Below are positions 43,994 through 53,625 of a stretch of DNA of 64,000 nucleotides, piece after piece (the stretch's first letter is position 1; each line of letters opens with the position of its first letter). Origin of the DNA: Candidatus Anaerostipes avistercoris (GTDB lineage Bacteria; Bacillota; Clostridia; Lachnospirales; Lachnospiraceae). Made by a program: the position numbers and the translations under genes. The notes beneath the pieces are model-generated. The model was not told where the DNA came from, ran no database searches, and saw only the letters and a program-made list of their open reading frames with translations. The stretch lies in assembly GCA_019119895.1 (NCBI GenBank), contig DWWD01000049.1:1-64000 (forward strand). Reading direction: 5' to 3'.

Positions 43994-44755
43994 TTACTGT
44001 CCAATATATTCTTTCACTAAATCGTCAAAAGTTCCATCATCTTTCATTTCTTTCAGCGCGTCATTGATTGCGTCTTTTAACTTTGTATTGCCTTTCTGCA
44101 CTGCAAATGCATACTCTTCGTCATCGAATAAGTCTTCTACCAGTTCAAGACCTTCGTTTGCTTTTACAAATTCCTGTGCAGGATTTGCGTCAATGATCAC
44201 AACATCAGATCCGCCTTTTTTCAAATCCATAACGGCATCTACGCCTTTTTTGAATCTCTTTACCTCAGAATCTTTGATTTCATCTGTCGCAAGCAGGTCT
44301 CCTGTCGTTCCTTCCTGAACAGCAATCGTTAATCCTTCCAGATCGTCCGCTGATTTTACACTTCCTCCTTCTTTCTGGATCACATACTGTTTTGCTGTGT
44401 AATAAGAATCTGTAAAGTCAACCTGTCTTTCTCTCTCTTCTGTCACTGTCATTCCTGCTGCGATCACGTCAAGATTTCCTGATTCCATGGAACCAATCAG
44501 AGATTTAAATTCCATGTTCTTGATTTCCACATCAGATCCGATTTTCTTTCCGACTTCTTTCATAACAGCCATATCGAATCCATCGACATCTCCATCATCA
44601 TTCACAAACTCAAATGGAGGAAATTCAGCGTTGGTTCCCACTACGATCGTATCTGGGATCTCTCCTCCGTCCGCTGTCTCATTGCTGCCGCATCCTGTAA
44701 ATAACATGGATGCTGTTAAAACGCCTGCCAGGGCAACTGTTAAAAACTTTTTCAT
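43994..44755 (-). CDS. Polar amino acid binding lipoprotein
   Basis: A 253-residue solute-binding protein (SBP_bac_3 family). The lipobox LFTGC-GS gives lipid attachment near residue 22. GTNAEFPPFEFVNDDGDVDG and FDMAVMKEVG, then AAGMTVTEERERQVDFTDSY are typical of glutamine/cystine/polar residue receptors. AAGGAG lies 8 nt before the ATG at 44755. Confidence 0.93.
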   Translation of the reverse strand: MKKFLTVALAGVLTASMLFTGCGSNETADGGEIPDTIVVGTNAEFPPFEFVNDDGDVDGFDMAVMKEVGKKIGSDVEIKNMEFKSLIGSMESGNLDVIAAGMTVTEERERQVDFTDSYYTAKQYVIQKEGGSVKSADDLEGLTIAVQEGTTGDLLATDEIKDSEVKRFKKGVDAVMDLKKGGSDVVIIDANPAQEFVKANEGLELVEDLFDDEEYAFAVQKGNTKLKDAINDALKEMKDDGTFDDLVKEYIGQ

Positions 44756-44770
44756 CACTTTTTCTCCTTC

Positions 44771-45589
44771 TTAAAATAATGGTACGACTGCTCCGTCGTA
44801 GTTGTCATTGATATAATCTTTTACCGTATCGCTCTCCAAAGCCTTGATCAGTGCTTTGATGGAATCTTTGTCTTCATCACCTTTGCGGACTGCGATGACA
44901 TTTCCGTAAGTTGTAGCTCCAACAGATTCTTCATCTTCCACTGCCAGAGCATCTTCACTGACTTTCAGTCCTGCTTCAATCGCATAGTTTCCGTTGATAA
45001 CTGCAAGATCCACATCCTGGATGGAACGAGGAAGCTGTGCCGCTTCAATTTCTTCGATTTCCAGATTCTTCGGATTCTTTACGATATCTTTTTTGGTTGC
45101 TGTCAGTCCCGCGTCTTCTTTGAGCGTAATCAGACCCTCAGACTGAAGCAGCAGCAGCGCTCTTGCTTCATTTGTCGTATCATTCGGCACCGCAACCACA
45201 GCGCCATTCTTAAGATCTTTCAAAGACTTTGTTTTGCCTGGGAAAATTCCAAATGGCTCATAATGAATCATCGCCGCGGATACAAGATCTGTGCCTTTTT
45301 CTTCATTGAAATTCTTCAGATATGTTTCATGCTGGAAGTAATTCGCATCCAGATCACCGGCATCCAGCGCCGTATTCGGCTGAACATAATCAGAATACTC
45401 TTTGATTTCCAGTTTATATCCTTCTTTCTCAAGCTCGTCTTCTGCCGCTTTCAAAATATCCGCGTGAGGCGAAGGACTCGCACCGATCACAATAGTATTG
45501 GAATCGCTGCTGCCGCTTTTCGAACCGCAGCCTGCGAATAATCCAACGCATGCCGTCAGACAAAGTACCACTGCCAATACTTTTTTCAT
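44771..45589 (-). CDS. MetQ/NlpA family binding lipoprotein
   Basis: A 272-residue lipoprotein (lipobox GLFAGC-GS). The sequence IVIGASPSPHADILKAAEDE and FQHETYLKNFNEEKGT (methionine receptor signature) place it in the NlpA/MetQ family, which normally feeds MetNI. Here it is first in an operon whose ATPase and permease belong to the polar amino acid class, and no metN or metI is present. It may use an unlinked MetNI or share this one. AAGGAG lies upstream of the ATG. Confidence 0.9.
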   Translation of the reverse strand: MKKVLAVVLCLTACVGLFAGCGSKSGSSDSNTIVIGASPSPHADILKAAEDELEKEGYKLEIKEYSDYVQPNTALDAGDLDANYFQHETYLKNFNEEKGTDLVSAAMIHYEPFGIFPGKTKSLKDLKNGAVVAVPNDTTNEARALLLLQSEGLITLKEDAGLTATKKDIVKNPKNLEIEEIEAAQLPRSIQDVDLAVINGNYAIEAGLKVSEDALAVEDEESVGATTYGNVIAVRKGDEDKDSIKALIKALESDTVKDYINDNYDGAVVPLF

Positions 45590-45658
45590 CTTTTTCTCTC
45601 CTTTTCTTCTCTTTTTTTATAAACACCTCTTTGTTTATGTATAGTATACTTCAATATT

Positions 45659-46702
45659 TTACAATAATTTTCGAAAGATTTCAAATGCAGAGGGCAGTGC
45701 ATATACATTTTCTACATCTTTTTTTCTGACCCACTGAAAATCTTCGATTGAAACAGGATGTTCCAGGAAAATCCTGACTCCTTCCATATGCCATTCCACA
45801 TGACTGAAAATATGTTTTCCCTTTCCTGCCGGCTCTATTCCATTCTCTTCAATCTTCCATTTCCGAAGCTGTTCTTTCTGATCTTCCAGATCCAGTTTCC
45901 CCGGAATATTGGGAAATTCCCATAATCCTGCCAGAAGTCCTCTTTCCGCTCTTTTGTGCAGAGCTACTTTATCCTGGGTTTCCAGGAGAAAAATTGTCTT
46001 ATGTTCAATTCTCCTTGCCTTCTTCGGCTTCCTCACAGGCAGCAGATCCGTCTTATCTTCTTTGTAAGCTCTGCATACCGTATCCCATGGACATTGATCA
46101 CAGAGAGGTTTTCCATTTGGAATACAGACAATGGCGCCCAGTTCGATCAGAGCCTGATTAAAATCTCCCGGCCGTTCTTTGGGAATGTACCGACGGATCC
46201 GTTCTCCCATCTTTCTTTTTGTCTTTTCCTTCAGAATATCTGAGTCATCTCCCCACAGACGGGCAAGCACTCTCATTACATTGCCGTCCACTGCCGGAAC
46301 CTGAAGGTCAAAAGCAATGGAACCGATCGCCCCCGCTGTATATGCTCCAATACCGTTTAATGACAGCAGAGCATCATAATCCGCAGGAATCTCTCCGTCA
46401 TATTCTTCCATTACTTTCTGAGCCGCCGCTTTCAGATTTCTCGCCCGGTTGTAATACCCGAGGCCTTCCCATAGTTTCATAAGCCGCTCATCGTCTGCCT
46501 GTGCAAGATCTGAAACTTGCGGAAATGCCTCCATAAAACGGTCAAAATACGGTTTAACCGCTTCCACTCTCGTCTGCTGCAGCATGATCTCAGAAACCCA
46601 TATCCTGTAGGGATCTTTATTTTCTCTCCACGGAAGAATTCTTTTATTATAGTCATACCAATGGAGCAGAGATCCGGTTAAATCATAACGTTCTTTATTC
46701 AT
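45659..46702 (-). CDS. mutY: A/G-specific adenine DNA glycosylase
   Basis: Removes adenine mispaired with 8-oxoguanine. The 347-residue protein has the helix-hairpin-helix/GPD region LNGIGAYTAGAIGSIAF with the catalytic Asp downstream in PAVDGNVMRV. The [4Fe-4S] loop has C-x6-C-x2-C-x5-C in CIPNGKPLCDQCPWDTVC. The C-terminal NUDIX-like 8-oxoG recognition domain covers about 230-345. It is 57 nt downstream of comF. Confidence 0.95.
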   Translation of the reverse strand: MNKERYDLTGSLLHWYDYNKRILPWRENKDPYRIWVSEIMLQQTRVEAVKPYFDRFMEAFPQVSDLAQADDERLMKLWEGLGYYNRARNLKAAAQKVMEEYDGEIPADYDALLSLNGIGAYTAGAIGSIAFDLQVPAVDGNVMRVLARLWGDDSDILKEKTKRKMGERIRRYIPKERPGDFNQALIELGAIVCIPNGKPLCDQCPWDTVCRAYKEDKTDLLPVRKPKKARRIEHKTIFLLETQDKVALHKRAERGLLAGLWEFPNIPGKLDLEDQKEQLRKWKIEENGIEPAGKGKHIFSHVEWHMEGVRIFLEHPVSIEDFQWVRKKDVENVYALPSAFEIFRKLL

Positions 46703-46759
46703 ACAATATCCTTTCCTAATCTAATCAGAATTTATTATAGCAAAAGAATGCCCCCGGCG

Positions 46760-47476
46760 CTATGAAAAACCTTTTCCAACTGCGATACAGCAGACATATA
46801 CTTCCAGCACACCAAGCCGCTGCAAAGCTTTTGTCACTCCCTGGACTGTAGCTCCTGTCGTGTAAATATCATCGACAATCAGAACGCGTTTCGGACTGCC
46901 CGCTTTCCGGTATATCTTTTCCACACCTGCGAAAGCATGGCTGAGATTCCTTTTTCTCTGCCGGGGGTCCAGATTTTTCTGCGGCTTTGTATCATGAATC
47001 CGTTTTACCATCTTATGTTCCGACGGGCATCCTATGATTTCTGCAATCCCGTCGGCAAAAATTTCTGCCTGATTGAATCCTCTTTTCCGGTATTTGCTCT
47101 TGTGCATGGGAACCGGCACCACCACGTCCGGATGGAGCTCTCCCAGCTGCCTGCCCCGGAGACGTTTCATTTCGCCAATATAAAAATCTGCGTATTCTCT
47201 CCGGTTCTTATATTTTATGGCAGCCAGAGAACTTTTGACCGGCTCCTGATATACGCACAATCCTATATTCCGGATAAAATCTTTCGGATGTTCCCTGCAG
47301 TCTCTGCAGTATTCTTCCTCATCTGAATCCAGCGGCTTCCCGCAGGAATAGCAGACAGGCTCATGAATAAAAATATCTTTTTTCCGGCATCTTTCACACC
47401 GTCTCTGCCCTTTTTCCAGAATTTCTTTTTGACAGAGAGGACAGACAGGCGGATAAAGAAATGATAACATAGACAT
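46760..47476 (-). CDS. ComF family phosphoribosyltransferase-like protein
   Basis: A 238-residue protein. The N-terminus has two zinc-finger-like cysteine pairs (CPLC...CERC and CYSCG...CRDC). The PRT domain has VVPVPMHKSKYRKRGFNQAE and the PRPP motif VLIVDDIYTTGATV. In Bacillus ComF takes part in DNA uptake during competence; in non-competent bacteria its role is unclear. No other competence gene is in the window. Confidence 0.9.
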   Translation of the reverse strand: MSMLSFLYPPVCPLCQKEILEKGQRRCERCRKKDIFIHEPVCYSCGKPLDSDEEEYCRDCREHPKDFIRNIGLCVYQEPVKSSLAAIKYKNRREYADFYIGEMKRLRGRQLGELHPDVVVPVPMHKSKYRKRGFNQAEIFADGIAEIIGCPSEHKMVKRIHDTKPQKNLDPRQRKRNLSHAFAGVEKIYRKAGSPKRVLIVDDIYTTGATVQGVTKALQRLGVLEVYVCCIAVGKGFS

Positions 47477-47504
47477 GCCTCCCTTATAGAATTATGATAA
47501 CAGA

Positions 47505-47540
47505 GTTGAAAAAAGCGCCGCTTTTATCTCGGCGCTCTTT
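47505..47540 (-). terminator. Terminator of the gdpP-rplI-dnaB transcript
   Basis: AGCGCCG/CGGCGCT (47514-47520 with 47530-47536) is followed by six T on the minus strand. The stem includes the dnaB stop codon. Confidence 0.85.
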
Positions 47541-48864
47541 CTTTGTTTCCGAATTTTGTATATTGTCCGAGCCATACCAGCTCTATGGTTCCGGTGGAAC
47601 CGTTTCTCTGTTTATCCACGATAATTTCTGCAATTCCTTTTTTCTCGGAATCTTCATTGTAATATTCATCTCTGTAAATAAACATAACCACATCGGCATC
47701 CTGCTCAATGGAGCCGGACTCTCGCAGATCAGACAGCATCGGCTTCGCAGGTTTTCTTTCCTCTACCCGGCGGCTCAGCTGTGACAGAGCGATCACCGGC
47801 GCATTCATCTCTCTGGCGAGAGCTTTCAGAGATCTGGAAATCTCAGAAATTTCCTGCTGCCTGGACTCTGAACGTCTGCCTCCGGACATCAGCTGGAGGT
47901 AGTCTATGATAATCAGATCCAGACCGTGCATCTGCTTATATCGTCTGCATTTTGACCGAAGTTCGGCAATGGTAATACCCGGCGTATCATCGATGATAAG
48001 CGGCGCTCGTCCGATCGTGCCCGCGCTTTCCATGATTTTTTCCCAGTCCGTTTCCTGAAGATCTCCGGTTCGAATTGACTGGGAATCGACCATGGCTTCC
48101 ATGGCCATCATACGGGTTACCAGCTGTTCTTTGGACATCTCCAGACTGAAAACAGCAGTCGGTACGTGATCCCGCACTGCCGCTTTCTGGGCTATGTTCA
48201 GCACAAAGGCCGTCTTACCCATGGCCGGTCTGGCCGCCACAATGATCAACTCTGAAGGATGCAGACCAGACAATTTGTAATCCAGATCTGTAAATCCTGT
48301 AGCTATTCCCGTAATCCTTCCCTCGGAACTGGCAGCTGTCTCAATGGCATCCAGTGTATTCAGAACGATTTTGTCAATCGGCACAAAGTCTTCTCTCCCG
48401 CTGGCTTCCTGCAGCAGTCCGAATACGTTCTTTTCCGTATGATCGAGAATCTCAGAAACCTCATCTTTGCCAAGATAACATTCCGCTGTTATCTCCTCGC
48501 TGACTTTGATCAGCTTCCGCAGGGTCGCCTTTTCCTTGACAATTTTCGCATATTGCTTTGCATTGGCCGATGTAGGGACAGATTCCAGAAGATCCCTTAT
48601 GAATTCCAGGCTCTTCATAGATTCCGGCACATCTTTTCCTTTCAGTTTATCCTGAAGCGTAATCAGATCCACCGGTTTTCCTTCCCGATACAGCTCCTTC
48701 ATGGTTTCGAATAAAATACCATTCTGCTTTTGATAGAAATCTTCCTGATCTATGATATCAATGACATCTGCAATGGTGTCCCGATCCATGATCATGGCTC
48801 CTATGACAGATTCCTCCGCCTCAGGGCTGTGGGGCTGTACCTTTTTTATCAGTGCCTCATCCAT
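47524..48864 (-). CDS. dnaB: Replicative DNA helicase DnaB
   Basis: The 446-residue hexameric helicase (named DnaC in Bacillus). It has the N-terminal helical domain (PHSPEAEESVIGAMI), then the RecA-like motor with Walker A ARPAMGKTAFVLN, Walker B LIIIDYLQLM and the arginine finger region. No intein. It lies 13 nt after rplI, the usual gdpP-rplI-dnaB order. Its probable loader is encoded at 56.3 kb. Confidence 0.97.
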   Translation of the reverse strand: MDEALIKKVQPHSPEAEESVIGAMIMDRDTIADVIDIIDQEDFYQKQNGILFETMKELYREGKPVDLITLQDKLKGKDVPESMKSLEFIRDLLESVPTSANAKQYAKIVKEKATLRKLIKVSEEITAECYLGKDEVSEILDHTEKNVFGLLQEASGREDFVPIDKIVLNTLDAIETAASSEGRITGIATGFTDLDYKLSGLHPSELIIVAARPAMGKTAFVLNIAQKAAVRDHVPTAVFSLEMSKEQLVTRMMAMEAMVDSQSIRTGDLQETDWEKIMESAGTIGRAPLIIDDTPGITIAELRSKCRRYKQMHGLDLIIIDYLQLMSGGRRSESRQQEISEISRSLKALAREMNAPVIALSQLSRRVEERKPAKPMLSDLRESGSIEQDADVVMFIYRDEYYNEDSEKKGIAEIIVDKQRNGSTGTIELVWLGQYTKFGNKERAPR

Positions 48865-48877
48865 TGTTTAATCCCTC

Positions 48878-49321
48878 TTATTTTTCTTCTACTTTTACAC
48901 GGAGCGTCGCCGTTACCTGCGGATGGAGTTTAATTTCCACATCATGGTATCCAAGGCTCTTGATCGGCTCACAGTGCATTTTTTTCTTGTCTAATTCATA
49001 TCCAAGCTGCTTCTTTGCTTCTGCGGCAATTTCTTTTGTTGAAATGGAACCAAAGGTTCTTCCTCCGTTCCCCACCCGCATCTGTACGACAATCTGTTTC
49101 CCTTCCAGCTCTTTTGCCAGTTCTTTTGCATCTGCAAGAACTTCCGCAGCAACCTTTTCATCATGTGCTTTTCGGAGCTTCAGATCGTTCAATGCTTTTT
49201 TCGTTGCTTCCACAGCCTGTTTTTTGCGAAATAATACATTTCTGGCATAACCGTTATTTACTTCTACGATTTCATCTTTCTTTCCGACAGATTTCACATC
49301 TTCCAATAAAATAACTTTCAT
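48878..49321 (-). CDS. rplI: 50S ribosomal protein L9
   Basis: The 147-residue L9 with an N-terminal domain [20 protein letters not shown], the long central helix and the C-terminal rRNA-binding domain. The start is 1 nt beyond the gdpP stop, so both are coupled. Confidence 0.97.
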   Translation of the reverse strand: MKVILLEDVKSVGKKDEIVEVNNGYARNVLFRKKQAVEATKKALNDLKLRKAHDEKVAAEVLADAKELAKELEGKQIVVQMRVGNGGRTFGSISTKEIAAEAKKQLGYELDKKKMHCEPIKSLGYHDVEIKLHPQVTATLRVKVEEK

Positions 49322-49322
49322 A

Positions 49323-51386
49323 CTAAATATCTCCTTTTTCTTTCATATTCCTGAGAGTCTCAATGATAATCTCTTTCGCTGCTTCCAGCGATACGTCAAC
49401 CAGCTGGGCGCCTGCCACAGTAAGATGTCCGCCGCCGCCAAATTCTTCCATGATTCTCTGGACATTAATCTCATCAATGGACCTTGCGCTCACATAAACC
49501 CTTTCTTCCACACTGGTCAATACAAAAGATGCTTCAATACCGTCAATGTCCAGCAGCTCATTTGCCACCTGGGCGCCTATGACGGTCGGGCTGTCCACGC
49601 CGATTCCCACCAGTGTCGTAATCGCAAAGTGATCATACAGAATATCTGCCTGACTGATCGCCTTTGAGCGAATGCGGTAAGTATCCATGCTCTCCCGGGA
49701 CATTTTTCTTACCATCGTAAGATCCGCTCCGTTTCTCTTCAGATAAGCCGCTGTCTCAAAAGTACGAACTCCTGTCTTATTGACAAAATTATTCGTATCC
49801 ACCAGCATTCCAAAATACATGGCATTGGCTTCCATCGGTTTCAGTTTCGGTTTTGAATCTACGTACTGAAGAATTTCCGCCACAAGCTCACATGTAGAAG
49901 AAGCATACGGTTCCACATAAGAAAGAACAGGATTCTTTATCATATCCTTACTCTTCCGGTGATGATCCAAAATAACTACCGTCTTCGTCTGATGCAGCAG
50001 ATCTTCACATTCTGTATAGTTGGCATGATTGACATCTACCACGATCAGAAGGGTATTCTCATCTGTAATCTCAATGGCTTTCTCATTATCGATAAACATA
50101 TCATCATCGTACTCACCGCATTTGCTGAGAGCTTCCACAACCGGCCGCACAGAAATCGTAATTTCATTCATTACGATATGCGCTCTGCGTCCCAGGGATA
50201 ATCCGAGACGATACAGCCCTACCGCAGCCCCCATGGCATCCGGATCCGGAATCTTATGAGCCATAATCACTACATTCTCTTTTGACTCCATCAATTCCTT
50301 CAGCGCATGCGCTTTCACCCTGGCTTTGACACGGGTATTCTTCTCTACGACTTCGCTGTTGCCTCCGAAATAAGAAATCTCTTCTCTGTCCTTGATGACC
50401 GCCTGGTCTCCTCCTCTTCCCAGGGCCAGATCCATTCCCGCACAGGCAAATTCATAACTTTCCTGATAAGTATCGCCATTGATTCCGAAGCTGATGCTTA
50501 ATGTCATATGCATAGAATTTCCAAGGTTAATCGTTTTAATTTCATCCAGAATAGAAAATTTATTTGCTTTGATCTTATCCAGATATTTCTGTTCAAAAAC
50601 AACGAAATACTTGTCCCTCTCTGTTCTCTTGATAATACCTGAAACATTCTGGATAAACTTACTGATCTTACGGTCTGCTACCGCAATGAGCATGGATCTC
50701 TTTACTTCATCAATGTCGTCCAGAATCTCATCATAATTATCAATATAGATCAGTCCAATTACCATTCTCTGGTTCTCGTTCTGTTCCATATATTTTTTCA
50801 GAAGGGTCTGATCAAAGAAATACGCCGCAATCAGAGAATTATCCTTCAGCATCTGCTTTGAATAACTCTTTTCATTATCATCCGTGAAATTTTCCGCCAA
50901 AATCCTGGTAAGCTCTACCTTGTAGAAAAATTTTTTCTCTGTATCTCCTTCTTTTTTTACATAATTGATGTGGGAAATCGTATGATTCACATCAGACGGC
51001 AGCAAATGTTTATTCAGACCCGTAAAGATCTGTGTCAGATGCTTTCCTTTGCTGTCTCCTGCAATTTTATGAAATGCCGCATTAGACCATAGAATGACGC
51101 CGTTTCCGTCCGTCAGAGCGTAGGGTACCGGAAGTTCATGAATCAGATAATTCTGAATCTGCCCCTGCTCAAAAACAAAGCCCATGCATTCTTTCATAAT
51201 CTCATCCCTGCTGTGCCGGTATCCTGCTGCTTGAAGGAGAATCCCCAATACAATAAAGACAGCCAGGATGATTCCGCACTGCACGCTGAAAAAGAAAATG
51301 AGAATATCTGCAGGTATCAGAAAAAGCATCAATTTCATTGGCCACTGCAGATACTGATCAATCTTTGTTTTACTTTTATTATCCAT
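49323..51386 (-). CDS. gdpP: c-di-AMP phosphodiesterase GdpP
   Basis: A 687-residue membrane protein that degrades cyclic di-AMP. Two helices at about 15-60, a PAS-like domain (about 85-170), a degenerate GGDEF domain (about 175-300) and a DHH/DHHA1 domain follow. The latter has [29 protein letters not shown] and LDHHRKS metal ligands, with [12 protein letters not shown] at the C-terminus. In Gram-positive bacteria this enzyme tunes cell-wall and osmotic stress. Confidence 0.95.
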   Translation of the reverse strand: MDNKSKTKIDQYLQWPMKLMLFLIPADILIFFFSVQCGIILAVFIVLGILLQAAGYRHSRDEIMKECMGFVFEQGQIQNYLIHELPVPYALTDGNGVILWSNAAFHKIAGDSKGKHLTQIFTGLNKHLLPSDVNHTISHINYVKKEGDTEKKFFYKVELTRILAENFTDDNEKSYSKQMLKDNSLIAAYFFDQTLLKKYMEQNENQRMVIGLIYIDNYDEILDDIDEVKRSMLIAVADRKISKFIQNVSGIIKRTERDKYFVVFEQKYLDKIKANKFSILDEIKTINLGNSMHMTLSISFGINGDTYQESYEFACAGMDLALGRGGDQAVIKDREEISYFGGNSEVVEKNTRVKARVKAHALKELMESKENVVIMAHKIPDPDAMGAAVGLYRLGLSLGRRAHIVMNEITISVRPVVEALSKCGEYDDDMFIDNEKAIEITDENTLLIVVDVNHANYTECEDLLHQTKTVVILDHHRKSKDMIKNPVLSYVEPYASSTCELVAEILQYVDSKPKLKPMEANAMYFGMLVDTNNFVNKTGVRTFETAAYLKRNGADLTMVRKMSRESMDTYRIRSKAISQADILYDHFAITTLVGIGVDSPTVIGAQVANELLDIDGIEASFVLTSVEERVYVSARSIDEINVQRIMEEFGGGGHLTVAGAQLVDVSLEAAKEIIIETLRNMKEKGDI

Positions 51387-51489
51387 ATCCTGCTCCTAAA
51401 CGAGTATTTTCTAGTGAATTCTCAATTACCTTTTATTATACCTCGTCTGATCTGATTTGTACATAAATTTGTACTTCCCAAAAGAAACA

Positions 51490-51530
51490 AAACAGCCGGC
51501 AGACACCGCATTCCGCAGTGTCTGCCGGCA
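51490..51530 (-). terminator. Terminator of the rpsF-ssb-rpsR operon
   Basis: A 12-bp perfect stem (51495-51506 with 51518-51529, GCCGGCAGACAC/GTGTCTGCCGGC) is followed on the minus strand by TGTTTTGTTTC. Confidence 0.85.
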
Positions 51531-51542
51531 TTTTCACCTGAA

Positions 51543-51797
51543 TTATTCAGCTGTATACGGCATAAGAGCTAAATGTCTTGCTCTCTTGATTGCGCCTGTC
51601 ACAGCTCTCTGATGTTTTGCACATGTTCCTGTGATACGTCTAGGAAGAATTTTTCCTCTCTCAGAAACATATTTCTTTAATGTAGCAACATCTTTATAAT
51701 CGATTACAGCATCAGCTTCTGTGCAGAATGTGCATACTTTTCTTCTTCTGCGTCCGCCTCTTCTTCTTGCTGGAGAATCGCCTTTTGTATAAGCCAT
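51543..51797 (-). CDS. rpsR: 30S ribosomal protein S18
   Basis: An 84-residue S18. It has the basic N-terminal region [15 protein letters not shown], the conserved [20 protein letters not shown] and [20 protein letters not shown]. The Cys residues CTFC and GTC are the zinc-carrying version. It follows ssb by 16 nt. Confidence 0.97.
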   Translation of the reverse strand: MAYTKGDSPARRRGGRRRRKVCTFCTEADAVIDYKDVATLKKYVSERGKILPRRITGTCAKHQRAVTGAIKRARHLALMPYTAE

Positions 51798-51813
51798 GAT
51801 TTCTACCTCCTAT

Positions 51814-52257
51814 TTAACTGAACGGCAGCTCTTCTTCCAATCCGTCAGGAATATTCATGAATCCATCGCTGGCTGCCGCACTCGGTTTAGGCTCACTCGG
51901 CATCGGCGCTTCTGCTGCCATATTCTGTGCCGCAGCGGCCCTGCTTTCCGCGAAATCCTGTTCCTCAATCACAACATCCGTTGTATAAACTCTCATTCCT
52001 TCTTTATTTGTATAGCTGCCCGTCTGTATTCTTCCGGAAACAACAATCTTCGTACCTTTTTTCAGGTATCTTTCCGCGAACTCACCTGCGCGTCCGAATG
52101 CCACGCAGTTAATAAAATCCGCGTCCGGCTCGTTGTCCCTCTTAAATCTACGATTAACTGCTAAAGTATATCTGGCAACTGCCAAAGGTCTGTCTCCCTG
52201 TGTATATCTCACATCAGGATCCCTTGTCAGTCTCCCCATTAATACTACCTTATTCAT
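51814..52257 (-). CDS. ssb: Single-stranded DNA-binding protein
   Basis: A 147-residue SSB. The OB fold (1-108) begins MNKVVLMGRLTRDPDVRYT. A Pro/Ala/Ser-rich linker leads to the acidic C-terminal tip EEELPFS, which binds partner enzymes (the usual end is DDIPF). Located between rpsF and rpsR as in most Firmicutes. Confidence 0.97.
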   Translation of the reverse strand: MNKVVLMGRLTRDPDVRYTQGDRPLAVARYTLAVNRRFKRDNEPDADFINCVAFGRAGEFAERYLKKGTKIVVSGRIQTGSYTNKEGMRVYTTDVVIEEQDFAESRAAAAQNMAAEAPMPSEPKPSAAASDGFMNIPDGLEEELPFS

Positions 52258-52277
52258 ATTCGGATCCCTCCTGTCAA

Positions 52278-52565
52278 TTATGCATCCTGTTTAACGCATA
52301 AGAAACGTATTACAGATTCCTCAATACGAAGTCTTTCTTCCAGCTCTGCAGGAACTGTAGCTTCTCCTTCGAATTGAATGAAATAGTAGTATGCTTCTTT
52401 CATCTTCTGAATTTCGTAAGCTAACTGCTTCTTACCCCATTCGTCGATGTTTGTGATCGTAGCACCTGCTGTAGTAATCATTGCCTGAACTTTTTCAAGC
52501 ATTGCTGCACGCTCTTCGTCTTCGATCTTCGCACTTAACACTAATGCTAATTCATATTTCTTCAT
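52278..52565 (-). CDS. rpsF: 30S ribosomal protein S6
   Basis: A 95-residue S6 with the start MKKYELALVLSAKIED and TITNIDEWGKKQLAYEIQKM. It is the first gene of the operon; its leader has three hairpins (see 52566-52644). The ATG follows AGGAGGTGCAGAGTA. Confidence 0.97.
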   Translation of the reverse strand: MKKYELALVLSAKIEDEERAAMLEKVQAMITTAGATITNIDEWGKKQLAYEIQKMKEAYYYFIQFEGEATVPAELEERLRIEESVIRFLCVKQDA

Positions 52566-52673
52566 TACTCTGCACCTCCTTTTGGTCTGATGGCTCTCTT
52601 CCTTTTGAAGAGAACAAGGATATTTTCATATACCACGAGTTGGTATTGTATCATAATTTGCGGCTATTCGCAA
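52566..52673 (-). promoter_or_regulatory. rpsF promoter and structured leader
   Basis: Minus-strand TTGCGA (52668-52673), 17-nt spacer, TACAAT (52645-52650). The leader of about 75 nt can fold into TACCA/TGGTA, ATAT-GAAA-ATAT and CTCTTC/GAAGAG hairpins. In Bacillus an S6:S18 binding RNA sits in this position; I could not confirm its conserved bulge here. Confidence 0.5.
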
Positions 52674-52852
52674 GCATTTTTTATGAATCCCCGGAAATTT
52701 TTTTCTACTAATTTTCTTGGCACCATAACCTGCCGGGAACATCCCATACATCTCAGGCGGAAATCCATTCCCACTCTCAAAATCTCCCACTCATTGTTTC
52801 CGCACGGATGAGGTTTCTTCATTTTAATGACGTCGCCTACATGAAATTCCAT
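52664..52852 (-). CDS. DUF951 domain protein
   Basis: A 62-residue protein matching DUF951: EFHVGDVIKMKKPHPCGNNE, then WEILRVGMDFRLRCMGC and VMVPRKLVEK. The three cysteines (HPCG, CMGC) may bind zinc. The family is conserved near ribosomal genes in Firmicutes and its function is unknown. Its last codons overlap the -35 of the rpsF promoter. Confidence 0.9.
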   Translation of the reverse strand: MEFHVGDVIKMKKPHPCGNNEWEILRVGMDFRLRCMGCSRQVMVPRKLVEKNFRGFIKNACE

Positions 52853-52948
52853 TTCATGACCTCCTTATTTTCTGCCTCCGCAGTTGATCATCCTATCAGT
52901 TCGCTCCTATCATAACATATGGAAGATAAAATAAAAATGGAAGACATA

Positions 52949-52978
52949 TAAAAAGAATCAGGATTACTCCCGATTCTT
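52949..52978 (-). terminator. Terminator of spoVG
   Basis: AGAATC/GATTCT (52954-52959 with 52972-52977) with additional inner pairs is followed by TTTTTATATG on the minus strand. Confidence 0.78.
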
Positions 52979-53011
52979 GCCGTTCTCTAAAGAAGAAGCC
53001 GCCATATTATC

Positions 53012-53299
53012 CTATATCTCAGGCGCTGTAGCGTCAATATCACCAAGTCTCATGGCTTCATACTGCTCTAAAATTAAAGTCTGTATCATATTCCTCGTAT
53101 CAGAGTTAATCGGATGCGCAATATCACGATATTCTCCATCAGCTGCTTTCCGGCTCGGCATTGCAATAAATAATCCTTTCTCTCCTTCGATTACTTTAAT
53201 GTCATGAACAACAAATTCGTTATCGATTGTGATAGATACTACCGCCTTCATCTTACCCTCTTTGGCTACCTTTCGAATACGTACATCTGTAATTTGCAT
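53012..53299 (-). CDS. spoVG: Septation/sporulation regulator SpoVG
   Basis: A 95-residue SpoVG. It begins [20 protein letters not shown] and has [20 protein letters not shown] and [14 protein letters not shown], the conserved DNA/RNA-binding stretch. SpoVG acts as a nucleic-acid-binding regulator of division and sporulation. The ATG follows AGGAGGAAGACAAC. It has its own promoter and terminator. Confidence 0.97.
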   Translation of the reverse strand: MQITDVRIRKVAKEGKMKAVVSITIDNEFVVHDIKVIEGEKGLFIAMPSRKAADGEYRDIAHPINSDTRNMIQTLILEQYEAMRLGDIDATAPEI

Positions 53300-53398
53300 G
53301 TTGTCTTCCTCCTAGTTTTATAAAATATAGCTGAATTTCTCTTTCGGACTATTGATTCCCGACTTCTTCTTTATCTAGTCCGCTTATTGATAATAAAT

Positions 53399-53427
53399 AT
53401 TATATCATTTTTATCGTTAAATGTGAA
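53399..53427 (-). promoter_or_regulatory. spoVG promoter
   Basis: Minus-strand TTCACA (53422-53427), 17-nt spacer and perfect TATAAT (53399-53404). The leader of about 95 nt contains a 7-bp inverted repeat CGGACTA/TAGTCCG. In Bacillus spoVG uses sigma-H; here the sequence looks like sigma-A. Confidence 0.6.
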
Positions 53428-53520
53428 CAAATTTCTTCCCATTTATTAATAAATATTATTACATTTTACCATATTTTTTAATTCTGCGTTTTTGCACTTT
53501 TTTTCATGCGATTCTGCTCC

Positions 53521-53590
53521 TTGCAAGAAACATGCCAGTGCCTTATAATAATGAAAAACAAAGTTTTCTGTCCCGAAAACGACAGAAAAC
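53521..53590 (+). promoter_or_regulatory. murC promoter and 5' hairpin
   Basis: TTGCAA (53521-53526), 17-nt spacer, perfect TATAAT (53544-53549). Just after the start site lies a perfect 10-bp hairpin GTTTTCTGTC/GACAGAAAAC (53563-53572 with 53581-53590) without a U-run, probably an mRNA stabiliser or operator. Confidence 0.72.
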
Positions 53591-53625
53591 AAACACAAAT
53601 CATTCATAGAAAGGATTTATAACTC

